Assembly: GCA_949152475.1 (NCBI GenBank)
Contig: OX424558.1
Location: 30,390,651-30,454,650, forward strand
DNA: 64,000 nt
Reading direction: 5' to 3'
Origin: Terebella lapidaria
Taxonomy: Eukaryota; Annelida; Polychaeta; Terebellida; Terebellidae
Below the pieces are notes generated by a model that did not search any database, was not told the DNA's origin, and worked only from the letters and a program-made list of their open reading frames with translations. Below are positions 1-12,521 of this stretch, piece after piece. Numbering within the stretch: position 1 is the first letter of the stretch; the number at the start of each line of letters is the position of its first letter. The position numbers were made by a program, and so were the translations under genes.

Positions 1-315
1 CAGCAAAAATTCTTTCAAGCTCTAGGTTGAAGGTCGTTTGACGGATTGATCCCAAAATCAATAGGGTTCTTCCCTGGTGGTATATGAACATCTATGCAAA
101 GATTTGTAGCCATGGCATGAATACTTTTTGAGTTATCGCACGGAAACCAAGTGTCAAAAAAACAACCTTGATTTCATCCTCACGGACCTCACGGACCTCG
201 GATCCGGCTCAAAAACAATAGGGTTCTTCCACATATCATTTCTGACCAGTGGTGAAAATTTCGGAAAGATAGATCAAGGCGTTCAAGAGTTATGACCCGG
301 AAAGCAAACGGCGGG

Positions 316-347
<32 letters not shown>

Positions 348-378
348 CAGACAAAAACATAAGGCCTCCCGATTGAAG

Positions 379-409
<31 letters not shown>

Positions 410-456
410 AGACAAAAACATAAGGCCTCCCGATTTTCAATCGGGATGCCTAATGA
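1..456 (+). mobile_element. 3' tail of a family C (HINE-like) element
   Basis: The sequence matches the post-array tail of the two fuller family C copies at 8645-9361 and 11830-12565: the same blocks with CCCAAAATCAATAGGGTTC, the doubled ACGGACCTC and a terminal poly-A. The poly-A plus the following GACAGACAAAAACATAAGGC motif is present twice (317-373 and 380-427). The element ends in a hairpin at about 422-455 whose stem is CCCGATT/AATCGGG. The terminal hairpin differs in sequence from the other two copies, so this is a sister subfamily. The tandem array itself would lie left of the window. It has no coding potential; the poly-Phe frames seen here are reverse readings of poly-A. Confidence 0.7.
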
Positions 457-671
457 TATGGACGAGCACGACAGTGCCATACACTATTCCTTCACCACCT
501 AGTGACCTTGGACAAACTTGTCAGCACCAAGAATGAATTCGGAGCCAACTGGGATGAACCAGACCAGCAGAGCAGTGCCACAAACTTCACCTGGACTACT
601 CTAAGCCACCAGTCACCAACATATCAGCACTTCAGATGAATATGGAGTTGACAGAGATGAACCCAGAAAAT

Positions 672-2088
672 TAGCCCAAGGGCTAAGAAAGGTTACCGGA
701 CAATATACGTTTTAGATATTAGCCTTTTGTCCAGTGACCTTGAAAATAAAGTCACTGATAAATTCAAAGCCATGAAATTTTCAACAAATATATCACTTCT
801 AGTATGTCCACAATAAATTCCTAAGCTGTAAAGTCGATAATAAGTGAGATATTAGCCATTCTGGGATGTGACCTTGAAAATGAGGTCAAAGTTCAAGTTC
901 AAGGTCATGAAAATATTCAGCAAATATCATTTCCTCTATATTCGCAATCGATTCCTAAGCTGTAAAGTTGATAATAAGCGACATATTAGCCATTTTGTTC
1001 TCTGACCTTGAAAATGGGATCAAAGGTCAAATTCTAGATCACCAAAATATTCAGCCTACATCATTTCCTATATGTTCACTATGGACTCCTAAGCTGTAAA
1101 TTCGATAATAAGCGAGATATAAGCCATTTTCTATTCTGACCGTGAAAATAAAATAACTGACCTTGAAATTTAGGTCAGAGGTCAAATTCAAGGTCATGAG
1201 AATATTCAGAATATATCATTTCCTATATGTTCACAATTGATTCCTAAGCTTTAAAGTTGATGATAAGCAAGATATTAGCCATTTTGTCCTGTTGACCTTG
1301 AAAATGAGGTCAAAAGTCAAATTCAAGGTCACTAGAATATTCAGCATGTATCATTTCCTATATGTTCACAATTGATTCCTAAGCTGTAAAGTCGATAATA
1401 AGCAAGATATTGGCCATTTTGTCCCGTGACCTTGAAAATGAGGTCAAAGGTCAAATTCAAGGTCACGAGAATATTCAGCATATATCATTTCCTATATGTT
1501 CACAATTGATTCCTAAGCTGTAAAGTCCATAATAAGCGAGATATTAGCCATTTTGTCCTGTGACCTTGGAAATGAGGTCAAAGGTCAAATTCAAGGTCAC
1601 GAGAATATTCAGCATATATCATTTCCTATATGTTCACAATTGATTCCTAAGCTGTAAAGTCGATAATAAGCGAGATATTAGCCATTTTGTCCTGTGACCT
1701 TGAAAATGAGGTCAAAGGTCAAATTCAAGGTCACGAGAATATTCAGCATATACCATTTCCTATATGTCCACAATTGATTCCTAGTCTCTAATCTCAATAT
1801 TAAGTGAGATATTAGGCATAATGTGTCCCATTATAAAGCATAGGAGAATTTAACATGGGAAAGTCCCATTTGGGCCGAGTTTGGGCCAAAATGGCCCACT
1901 TCGAGCGATTCAAGCGCAACCAAAATCATAGACATCATAGGAGTACATATGACGAGTGTTATGTATCAAAAAGAAAAAAAGTTACTGAACAGATTTTGAG
2001 AAAATGGCCGCCAAAGTCCAAAATCAGGCATTTTTCGTCGAAAACGGCCGCCATTTTGAAAAAAAATGCGAAAATAAAAAAACTAAAA
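672..2088 (-). mobile_element. Family B (HINE-like) element, copy 1, 5'-incomplete
   Basis: On the + strand it opens with the family B 3' terminus: the hairpin TTAGCCC-AA-GGGCTAA followed by the terminal inverted repeat AGGTTACCGGACAA. It is followed by a 134-bp tandem array (about 720-1800) and then the unique block with AACATGGGAAAGTCCC. It stops in an A-rich tract where the next copy begins, so the 5' hairpin end is missing. It has no transposase and is non-autonomous. The Helentron assignment rests on the hairpin, the short TIRs, the internal array and oligo-T target preference. Confidence 0.7.
720..1800. repeat. 134-bp tandem array (family B unit)
   Basis: Eight or so diverged units repeat every ~134 bp; for example the CAATTGATTCC word recurs at 1503 and 1637. 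Each unit contains AGGTCAAAGGTCA (two AGGTCA half-sites spaced by one base) followed by TTCAAGGTCA, then ATATTCAGCATATATC and TGTTCACAATTGATTCC. The first units are the most diverged and the units at 1430-1760 are almost identical, as expected from local homogenisation. Confidence 0.85.
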
Positions 2089-3807
2089 AATTAGCCCAAG
2101 GGCTAAGATAGGTTACCGGACAATTTTGGCTTTAAGCATTGCAATTGACATATGACTTTGAGATTTACTAATCAAGGTCATCTTTGTGAACTGCAATATC
2201 ACCATTAGGTATGCTGCATATGACTTCATATGTTCATAATACAAACATATAAGCTCTATCAACAAGTATTTTGTCTGTAGAGGTCAATTTACACATGTCA
2301 GGTCAGGCAAGGTTGTGAGATTTGGATTTCAAGGTCATATATCAAATTCAAGGTCTCCAAGAGATGTGCTATAAATACATGACTTCTTGTTAGCCTATAC
2401 ACAATCCTAACCTGTATGTGCAAGTGTTTAAGCCTTGGTGGCTAATTTACATATTTCACATCAGACATTTAGCACTCAAAATCATCTGAGGTCAAGGTCA
2501 AGGTCATCATCAGTTGTTCCATATATGACTTCCTATATGCTCATAATGCAAACTTAAGCTCTATCTACAAGCATTTCATCTGTAGAGGCAAATCTGTGCA
2601 TTTTTTTACCCCAAAATGGCTGTTTTGACCTTTCAAGGTCATCAAAGGTCAAATTCAAGGTCACCACACAAATCGCCATATATGATTTCCCATTCGAAAG
2701 TGCCAATTTCTAAACTCTATCTTCAAGCGTTCTATGAGTACAGTCCAGGCAGCTCCCATTATGAAGGAAAAAAGTGCCGAAAATTTTCCAAGTCCAAATT
2801 TTTTTTCAAAGGGTGAAAATTTTTTTTTGCCTAGAAATGGCCCAAAATGGATAGTAATGCGATTTGGGGCGAAAAACTTTTTTTTGTCGACCCCTTAAAA
2901 ATTCAAAACGAAACTTATACACATCATAGAGGTACATGAGGGGAATGTTTTATACAAAAATCTCAAAACTGATCAAACAGTTTTTGAGAAAATGGCCATC
3001 AAAGTCCAAAATTGGTCATTTTTCGACAAAAAAAGGTCGTTTTGACCTTCCAAGGTCATTGAAGGTCAAATTCAAGGTCATCACTCAAACCGCAATATAT
3101 GGTTTCCCATTTGAATGTGCCATTACTTAGGCTCTATCTTCAAGTGTTCTATGAGTTTACTCCGCACAGCTCCCATTATGAAGGAAAAATTGGGTGAAAT
3201 TTTCTAAGTCCAAAAGATTTCTCAATGGTAAAAAATTTTTTTTTTTTTTTTTGCTGGAAATAGCTCAAAACGAATAGTGACCTGATTTTGGACAAAAAAA
3301 ATTTTTTTGCCGACCCGTCAAAAAATCAAAATGGCCGCCACACGCAAACCGGCAATTCAAGGGCAACAAAACTTATACACATCATAGAGGTACATGAGGG
3401 GAATGTTTTAAAACAAAAATCTCAAAACTGATCAAACAGCTGCACAGCTCCCATTATGAAGGAAAATGGGGTGAAATTTTCTAAGTCCAAAAAATTTTTC
3501 AATGGGCAAAAAAAAATTTTTTTTTTTTTCGCTGGAAATGGCTCAAAACGAATAGTAACTTGATTTAGGACAAAAAAATTTGTTTTCGCTGACCCGTCAA
3601 AAAATCAAATGGCTGCCACACGCAGACCGGCGATTCAAGGGCAACGAAACTTATACACATCATAAAGGTACATAAGAGGAATGTTTTGAAACAAAAATCT
3701 CAAAACTGATCAGACAGTTTTTGAGAAAATGACCTCCAAAGTCCAAAATTGGCAATTTTTCGTCAAAAATGGCCGCCAAATCGGCAAAAACGATTCAATA
3801 AAAAAAA
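2089..3807 (-). mobile_element. Family B element, copy 2, head-to-tail with copy 1
   Basis: It starts with the same TTAGCCC hairpin and GGTTACCGGACAA terminus directly after an A-run in copy 1. It lacks the 134-bp array but carries the longer internal block found in the complete + strand copy at 27366-28431: GCTCTATC-TTCAAGCG, CCCATTATGAAGGAAAAA and CAAAATGGCCGCCA. Part of this block is itself repeated (2880-3430 versus 3440-3790). It is 5' truncated at the junction with copy 3. Confidence 0.7.
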
Positions 3808-5250
3808 TTAGCCCAAGGGCTAAGATAGGTTACCGGACAACTTTAGTTGAAACAGGACAGGTGAGATATGACGTTCAGATTAACCAATCATCTTCGTGAA
3901 CTTCAATGTCATCATTAAGTGTGCAGCATATAACATTGTATTCATGTATGTTCAAAATACAAATACAAGGTCTATCTACAAGTCTTTTGTCTACAGACGT
4001 AATTTACACATTTCTTGTTGGACGTGACACTGAGATATAGAACTCAATGTCATCTGACGTCAAGTTCAAGGTCACCAAAAAAAGCCACATATACATGAGG
4101 CCAATTTACACACTCAAGGGGCCTTTTAAGCAATTCAAAGCACTCCATCTTTATACACAATGTCAGGGACCCCAATTTGCATGTTTTATAACAAAAATCT
4201 CAAAACTGATCAGATAAATTTGAAGGAAAACGACCATAAATTAAATTTGGGGCCTATTCAGCCTAAATTTCGAGCCTTTTGAGCAATTCAAGGCACTGTA
4301 TACACTATGTACATCTTTATACACAATGTCAAAAACCCCAATTACTATGTTTTTAAATAAAAATCTCAAAAGTGATCAGACAGTTTTCGATTAAAGACAG
4401 ACAAGGTGCAAATTTGGGCATTTTTCGACTCAAAAATGGCTGTTTTGACCTTCAAGGTCATCCAAGGTCAAATTCAAGGTCACCACACAAGTCGCCATAT
4501 ATGACTTCCCATTTGAAAGTGCTAATTTCTAAGCTCTATCTTCAAGCGTTCTACGAGTACAGTCCTGACAGCACCCATTATGAAGGAAAAAAGTGCCGAA
4601 AATTTTCTAAGTCCAAAACTTTTTTCAAAGGGTGAAAAAATTTCTTTGCCTAGAAATGGCCCAAAATGGATAGTAACGCGATTTGGGGCAAAAAACAAAA
4701 TTTTTTTCGCCGACCCGTCAAAAATTCAAAATGGCCGCCACACGCAGACCAGCGATTCAAGGGCAACAAAACATATACACATCATAAAGGTATATAGGGG
4801 GAATCTTCCGAAACAAAAATCTCAAAACTGATCAGACAGTTTTTGAGAAAAGACAGAAAAGCTACAAATTTGGGCATTTTTCGAACCAAAAATGGCTGTT
4901 TTGACCTTCCAAGGTCATCCAAGGTCAAATTCAAGGTCACCACACAAGTAGCCATATATGACTTCCCATTTGAAAGTGCCAATATCTAAGCTCTATCTTT
5001 AAGCGTTCTATGAGTACAGTCCCAGCAGCTCCCATTATGAAGGAGAAAAGTGGCGAGTCCAAAATTTTTTTCAAAGGGTGAAAATTTTTTTTTTGCCTAG
5101 AAATGGCCCAAAATGGATAGTAACGCGATTTGGGGCAAAAAAAAAAATTTTCGCCGACCCGTCAAAAATTCAAAATGGCCGCCATACGGAGACCGGCGAT
5201 TCAAGGGCAACAAAATTTATACACACCATAAAGGTACACAAGTATAACGC
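3808..5250 (-). mobile_element. Family B element, copy 3, with internal segment duplications
   Basis: A third TTAGCCC-AA-GGGCTAA hairpin plus GGTTACCGGACAA terminus begins at about 3808. Downstream, the internal block with CAAGGTCATCCAAGGTCA, CCCATTATGAAGGA and CAAAATGGCCGCCA appears twice, at 4435-4790 and 4890-5230. No 5' hairpin is visible at the right edge (about 5250). It has no coding content; short reading frames here recur in frame because the repeats recur. Confidence 0.65.
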
Positions 5251-7540
5251 CATGTTTCTAGAAAAACATGGCAGAAAACCCGGCCCTTTTATGTGTACAT
5301 GTTTTCCATGGAATCACAATACTGAATATCGAGTTCAAATTGTAAGAAGATGCCCCATAAAACCTGATTACACAGTTTTATTTCCATATGAATAAATTTA
5401 TTTGATCCTATTTGGACTGAAATTTAACATTGGGGTAGATTGCCAACTTTTTCATTTTTTGAGATAGAATTCTGAAATTTGGTGCAAAATTACGGCATGA
5501 TACCCAATGAGGACACACCAAATTTCAAGTTATCCAAAACAAAACTACGGCCAAAAAGCGTGTTTCACTGATAGATGAATTTGACTTCAGATGTACCGTA
5601 TCCTTGTTAGATCGCCATGGCAGTACCCAGGTACCGGTCTTTGACCGTGAGTTTACTATCCGTCGGCAGCTCTGTTAACAAGAAAATGCAGCTAACTGCG
5701 GGAGAGGACATTCGAGCTCGAGCATATCACCAGAACCACGAAAGCTGAATGTGTCTTACACAACATTACCCCCCCCCCCCCCCCCAAAAAAAAGAAAGAA
5801 AGAAAATTGAACCATATCATCCCCCACGTGATTCCAATTCATTCCCGTATATTAGATGAAACACATAGGCCTACTTCAATCATATTCCTATAAACATTTA
5901 TTTTGAACTCAATGAAACAGATACGCCTGATAAAATGATATTCAACCTCAATGAAATATCCTTAAAATATTGGAAACTATGAGGAATATCTGCATCTGAT
6001 ATCATGATATAGCTAACACATGCATACTGGGAAAATTGAAAGACCAGTTTAAAATAAAAAGGTTTCGCAACCCAACATGGAACACCTTGTTATGTGATAA
6101 AATACGTCAAATTACGGTAAACGTAGTCGTGGTATCGCAAACGAATCGTTGTTTCCTTCATTACGCCAAAGAAGGCCATACGCAAGGTTCCATGTACATG
6201 CATGCACGAAATGCTGCACAGAAAATTGTGCTTTCCAAAATACGCGTCATTGCGGTAAAATTGCTTTGCATTCTGGGAACGTGAATTTCCATCGGCTCCG
6301 CCATTTTGACGTTTTTTCAGACGAGCTGAGCATTTTGCGTAATTTTCTCAAACATAACACATCGATTCATGCATTATATACCGTATCTGTGGAATATTCA
6401 AAGCTTGCCATCAAATCGAGAGATTTTATGTCAAGGACGAAGAAAATCCTCATTGAAGTAGGTATACAAACGTTTACGCCCCGAAACGGGCGTCGATAGG
6501 TTGGCATGAAACCTCCACGAAAAAGTCAGCACATAGACATGTAGAGAGTTGGGGGCTTCGCCCCCAACGCTCTAATGTCAAAAACATCATACTGAATTCC
6601 AGTTCCTTAAGTCTCCCCAGAACCTATCTTCCAGTTTAACACGCGGCATTACCAATATCCTCCAAACATAATAGGCACACGAAACGCCTTTATAATATTC
6701 TTAAGACTTTCCACAATCTAATCAGGTCTAACCCCTTCCCGTAGATATGCAAGCAAATTATCGATAGGGCATAACAGCCTATCAAGAATGATGAACAAAA
6801 ACCAATTTCCACTCCCTTTAAATATTAAAAAAACAGGTGGCAGGATTTGATGAATATGTGCAGGCCTATTACAATGAACAAATGTATAGTTCCTGCACAC
6901 TAGGCCCATAGCTTGGCATATATACGAAATTGGGACTGAAACTTAACGGCATTGGGGTAGATTACCAGCTTTTTCAATTCTCGAGTTAGAAATCTAAAAT
7001 TATGCAAGAATTTGCCGTATGATACCCGGATGAATATGCTAAGTTATAATATGATATCATTTAGCATCGAAATAATATCAGTGAAAAACGAGTTCGAGAA
7101 AATTAGAGTACATGTACAGTAGTACAATTACAATTCACAGAATACAGCGAAGCCCGCACAATAGCGCGCAACGTATGACCACCGTGGAATCGCTCGTTGC
7201 CCATTCAACTTGCCACGAATATAGTAAGTAGTAGTCCTACCGGGCGTCATGCCGGACAAATATCGTAGACCATGTAGACGTATAGGGCCTCCCTGTAGGA
7301 TGCCGTGTTTCGAGTGATATGCAGTGAGAATTGGGCGGAGGGGGAAGGGGGGTATCAGGAGTTGGATATGCGGGCAGCCGACTGAGCCAAGCCATTGAAG
7401 CCAGAGTGTACACTCTCTGGCGGATCGGAATTTGAGGGGCCTACTCTGCCTACACTCTGCCTAGATTCACAGACCTCATACACATGCACATGCGCTGCGA
7501 CAATTAGTCCCTGGTCGTCTCGAGAGAAATAGCTTAATAC
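5251..7540. other. Intergenic DNA with two family D repeat copies
   Basis: I recognise no gene. Two same-strand copies of a ~150-bp dispersed repeat lie at about 5405-5560 and 6925-7090. They share TTGGGGTAGATT, then TTTTTCA-TT, then a TGAAATTT-like word and an ATGATACC block. The same family recurs at 17310-17830 and 59930-60450. A C-run of about 17 bases followed by an A-rich stretch lies at 5770-5805. Frames at 6036-6499 have no recognisable domain. Confidence 0.5.
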
Positions 7541-9288
7541 TAGACGTCAAGGCCTAAAGATGCCTTGGAGGCATTTCGGTGTGATGAATAATTTATAATA
7601 CTAGATATCGACGAAAATGAAAAATGTCGACAAATTTCGGGTCAAGGTCAAAGTTCATCCATAATACCCGCTAGACATGTTTGTCTAGGGCGACGAGTCC
7701 GAAAATACCATCCGTTTCGCTCTACGACGCACCGTTTCCGAGATATCGACGAAAACGAAAACTGCCGACTCGGCAAAAAAATTTCGGGTCAAGGTCAAAG
7801 TTAATCCATAATACCCCTTAGACATGTTTGTCTAGGGCGACGAGTCCGAAAATAACGTCCGTTTCGCTCTACGACGCACCGTTTCCGAGATATCGACGAA
7901 AACGAAAAATGCCGACTCGGCAAAAAAATTTCGGGTCAAGGTCAAAGTTCATCCATAATACCCCTTAGACATGTTTGTCTAGTGCGACGAGTCCGAAAAT
8001 AACGTCCGTTTCGCTCTACGACGCACCGTTTCCAAGATATCGACGAAAACGAAAAATGCCGACTCGGCAAAAAAATTTCGGGTCAAGGTCAAAGTTCATC
8101 CATAATACCCCTTAGACATGTTTGTCTAGTGCGACGAGTCCGAAAATAACGTCCGTTTCGCTCTACGACGCACCGTTTCCGAGATATCGACGAAAACGAA
8201 AAATGCCGACTCGGCAAAAAAATTTCGGGTCAAGGTCAAAGTTCATCCATAATACCCCTTAGACATGTTTGTCTAGTGCGACGAGTCCGAAAATAACGTC
8301 CGTTTCGCTCTACGACGCACCGTTTCCGAGATATCGACGAAAACGAAAAATGCCGACTCGGCAAAAAAATTTCGGGTCAAGGTCAAAGTTCATCCATAAT
8401 ACCCCTTAGACATGTTTGTCTAGTGCGACGAGTCCGAAAATAACGTCCGTTTCGCTCTACGACGCACCGTTTCCGAGATATCGACGAAAACGAAAAATGC
8501 CGACTCGGCAAAAAAATTTCGGGTCAAGGTCAAAGTTCATCCATAATACCCCTTAGACATGTTTGTCTAGGGCGACGAGTCCGAAAATAACGTCCGTTTC
8601 GCTCTACGACACACCGTTTCCGAGATATGCAGGATGCCTCAAGGATGACTCAGCAAAAAATTATTTCGACCTCTAGGTCAAAGGTCGTTTGAGGTATCGA
8701 TCCCAAAATCAATAGGGTTCTTCCCTGGTGATATATAAACCTCCGTGCAAAATTCTGCAACTTTTGCCTGAATATTTTTTGAGTTATCGTCCGGAAACCA
8801 AGTTCCTCGATTTCATCCTCACGGACCTCACGGACCTCGGAGCCGGATCAAAAAAAAAAGTACACCCTAGAGATGTTTGTCTACGGCGACGAGTCCGAAA
8901 ATAACGTCCGTTTCGCTCTACGATGCACGGTTTCTGAGATATGCAGGAAGCCTCAAGGATGAATCAGCAAAAAATTATTTTGACCTCTAGGTCAAAGGTC
9001 GTTTGACGGATCGATCCCAAAATCAATAGGGTTCTTCCCTGGTGGCATATGAACCTCCATGCAGAGTTCTGCAACTATTGCATAAATATTTTTCCAGTTA
9101 TCGTCCGGAAACCAAGTCTCAAAATTAGCCTTGATTTCATCCTCACGGACCTCACGGACCTCGGATCCGGCTCAAAAAGAATAGGGTTCTTCCACATATC
9201 ATTTCTGACTTGTGGTGAAAATTTGACAAGGATCCGTCAAGGCAATCTAAAGTTATCGTCCGGAAACCAAAAGTGGCGGAAGAAGAAG

Positions 9289-9320
<32 letters not shown>

Positions 9321-9361
9321 CTGCTAAAACCATAAAGGCATTTCTGCCGAAATGCCTTAAT
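7541..9361 (+). mobile_element. Family C (HINE/pearl-like) element, copy 1
   Basis: The copy begins ACTAGACGTCAAGGCC with a near-terminal hairpin (ATGCCT-TGG-AGGCAT). It continues with a seven-unit 147-bp array, a ~700-bp unique tail that includes one separated partial unit (about 8865-8945), a ~29-base A-run and a terminal hairpin AAGGCATTTC-TGCC-GAAATGCCTT. The word AGGCATTTCGG lies near both ends in opposite orientation, giving a short TIR. It has no protein. Short TIRs, terminal hairpins and a central array of ~150-bp units are the layout described for non-autonomous Helentrons (HINEs) and for bivalve pearl and sea-urchin Tsp elements. The family call is inference. Confidence 0.75.
7600..8640. 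repeat. 147-bp tandem array, 7 units
   Basis: The word AATTTCGGGTCAAGG recurs at 7633, 7780, 7927, 8074, 8221, 8368 and 8515, a constant 147-bp step. Units are nearly identical except the first. Each unit has two small dyads, TAGACA-TGTT-TGTCTA and TGCCG-ACT-CGGCA, and the nuclear-receptor-like core GGGTCAAGGTCAAAGTTCA. Confidence 0.95.
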
Positions 9362-9845
9362 AACAACCGGTCCCCTTGAGATCAGCCTGTTCGTGCGGTT
9401 CGTACTACGTGCTGTTCGTGCTTCGACGAACGTGCATATGAAACATCCCACGTATACCTGTTTCGCGACAAGCTTTTGAAAGTAATCAGACCGTGGAAGT
9501 AAAAACTAGTATGGAGCAGTGAACCTTGTATATAAATTATTTCTTCAATTCAAGATGTTTTCCTCGAAAATTCAACTTTTGTTATTGAAAATTCAAGATT
9601 TCAAGTCTACAAGTTTGTTTTTTTTTGTTGGAAAAATCTAGTTTTGTCTTGAAAATTCAAGAATTATTTTCTCGAAAATTCAAGCTTTATATTGAATTTG
9701 CAAGTTTTTTCTGTAAAGAAAAGTGGCATGGCCCTGATGGGCTTTTGTCACCCTGAGCGACGCGGAGTCCCACGTCGATCAGACTGGCTTCTGCATGTTT
9801 TCGCCTATTACAATATTTTAGATTTTCAAAAAAAATAAAAAATAA
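9362..9845. other. Spacer between the two family C copies
   Basis: This stretch of about 480 bases is unique within the window. It holds AT-rich text with several loosely repeated TTGAAAATTCAAG words at 9550-9705, and no gene or terminus that I recognise. Confidence 0.5.
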
Positions 9846-12488
9846 AAATAACTAGACGTCAAGGCCTAAAGATGCCTTGGAGGCATTTCGGTGTGATGAA
9901 TAATTTATAATACTAGATATCGACGAAAATGAAAAATGTCGACAAATTTCGGGTCAAGGTCAAAGTTCATCCATAATACCCGCTAGACATGTTTGTCTAG
10001 GGCGACGAGTCCGAAAATACCATCCGTTTCGCTCTACGACGCACCGTTTCCGAGATATCGACGAAAACGAAAACTGCCGACTCGGCAAAAAAATTTCGGG
10101 TCAAGGTCAAAGTTAATCCATAATACCCCTTAGACATGTTTGTCTAGGGCGACGAGTCCGAAAGTAACGTCCGTTTCGCTCTACGACGCACCGTTTCCGA
10201 GATATCGACGAAAACGAAAAATGCCGACTCGGCAAAAAAATTTCGGGTCAAGGTCAAAGTTCATCAATAATTCCCCTTAGACATGTTTGTCTAGTGCGAC
10301 GAGTCCGAAAATAACGTCCGTTTCGCTCTACGACGCACCGTTTCCGAGATATCGACGAAAACGAAAAATGCCGACTCGGCAAAAAAATTTCGGGTCAAGG
10401 TCAAAGTTCATCAATAATTCCCCTTAGACATGTTTGTCTAGTGCGACGAGTCCGAAAATAACGTCCGTTTCGCTCTACGACGCACCGTTTCCGAGATATC
10501 GACGAAAACGAAAAATGCCGACTCGGCAAAAAAATTTCGGGTCAAGGTCAAAGTTCATCCATAATACCCCTTAGACATGTTTGTCTAGTGCGACGAGTCC
10601 GAAAATAACGTCCGTTTCGCTCTACGACGCACCGTTTCCGAGATAACGACGAAAACGAAAAATGCCGACTCGGCAAAAAAATTTCGGGTCAAGGTCAAAG
10701 TTCATCAATAATACCCCTTAGACATGTTTGTCTAGTGCGACGAGTCCGAAAATAACGTCCGTTTCGCTCTACGACGCACCGTTTCCGAGATATCGACGAA
10801 AACGAAAAATGCCGACTCGGCAAAAAAATTTCGGGTCAAGGTCAAAGTTCATCCATAATACCCCTTAGACATGTTTGTCTAGTGCGACGAGTCCGAAAAT
10901 AACGTCTGTTTCGCTCTACGACGCACCGTTTCCGAGATAACGACGAAAACGAAAAATGCCGACTCGGCAAAAAAATTTCGGGTCAAGGTCAAAGTTCATC
11001 AATAATACCCCTTAGACATGTTTGTCTAGTGCGAAGAGTCCGAAAATAACGTCCGTTTCGCTCTACGACGCACCGTTTCCGAGATATCGACGAAAACGAA
11101 AAATGCCGACTCGGCAAAAAAATTTCGGGTCAAGGTCAAAGTTCATCCATAATTCCCCTTAGACATGTTTGTCTAGTGCGACGAGTCCGAAAATAACGTC
11201 CGTTTCGCTCTACGACGCACCGTTTCCGAGATATCGACGAAAACGAAAAATGCCGACTCGGCAAAAAAATTTCGGGTCAAGGTCAAAGTTCATCAATAAT
11301 TCCCCGTAGACATGTTTGTCTAGTGCGACGAGTCCGAAAATAACGTCCGTTTCGCTCTACGACGCACCGTTTCCGAGATATCGACGAAAACGAAAAATGC
11401 CGACTCGGCAAAAAAATTTCGGGTCAAGGTCAAAGTTCATCCATAATACCCCTTAGACATGTTTGTCTAGTGCGACGAGTCCGAAAATAACGTCCGTTTC
11501 GCTCTTCGACGCACCGTTTCCGAGATATCGACGAAAACGAAAAATGCCGACTCGGCAAAAAAATTTCGGGTCAAGGTCAAAGTTCATCCATAATACCCCT
11601 TAGACATGTTTGTCTAGTGCGACGAATCCGAAAATAACGTCCGTTTCGCTCTACGACGCACCGTTTCCGAGATATCGACGAAAACGAAAAATGCCGACTC
11701 GGCAAAAAAATTTCGGGTCAAGGTCAAAGTTCATCCATAATACCCCTTAGACATGTTTGTCTAGGGCGACGAGTCCGAAAATAACGTCCGTTTCGCTCTA
11801 CGACGCACCGTTTCCGAGATATGCAGGATGAATCAAGGATGACTCAGCAAAAAATTATTTTGACCTCTAGGTCAAAGGTCGTTTGAGGTATCGATCCCAA
11901 AATCAATAGGGTTCTTCCCTGGTGATATATAAACCTCCGTGCAAAATTCTGCAACTATTGCCTGAATATTTTTTGAGTTATCGTCCGGAAACCAAGTTCC
12001 TCGATTTCATCCTCACGGACCTCACGGACCTCGGAGCCGGATCAAAAAAAAAAGTACACCCTAGAGATGTTTGTCTAGGGCGACGAGTCCGAAAATAACG
12101 TCCGTTTCGCTCTACGACGCACGGTTTCCGAGATATGCAGGAAGCCTCAAGGATGAATCAGCAAAAAATTATTTTGACCTCTAGGTCAAAGGTCGTTTGA
12201 CGGATCGATCCCAAAATCAATAGGGTTCTTCCCTGGTGGCATATGAACCTCCATGCAGAGTTCTGCAACTATTGCATAAATATTTTTCCAGTTATCGTCC
12301 GGAAACCAAGTCTTAAAATTAGCCTTGATTTCATCCTCACGGACCTCACGGACCTCCGATCCGGCTCAAAAAGAATAGGGTTCTTCCTCATATCATTTCT
12401 GACTTGCGGTGAAAATTTGACAAGGATCCGTCAAGGCAATCTAAAGTTATCGTCCGGAAACCAAAAGTGGCGGAAGAAGAAAAAAAAG

Positions 12489-12521
<33 letters not shown>

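Noticed and set aside
189-480. Poly-Phe reading frames on the minus strand
   Set aside because: They are translations of two A-runs at the end of a family C tail; not proteins.
7600-8640. Hammerhead ribozyme in the 147-bp unit (GACGAGTCCGAAAA)
   Set aside because: GACGAG and GAAA occur but the intervening stem II and the CTGA core are not there; the resemblance is superficial.
9049-9451. Frames repeated at 9049 and 12243 (MNLHAEFCNYCINIFPVIVR)
   Set aside because: The same frame appears in both because the element tail is duplicated; it ends in poly-Lys from the A-run and has no domain.
7600-11855. CRISPR array or bacterial repeat
   Set aside because: Units are contiguous 147-bp tandem copies with no spacers, in spliced eukaryotic DNA.
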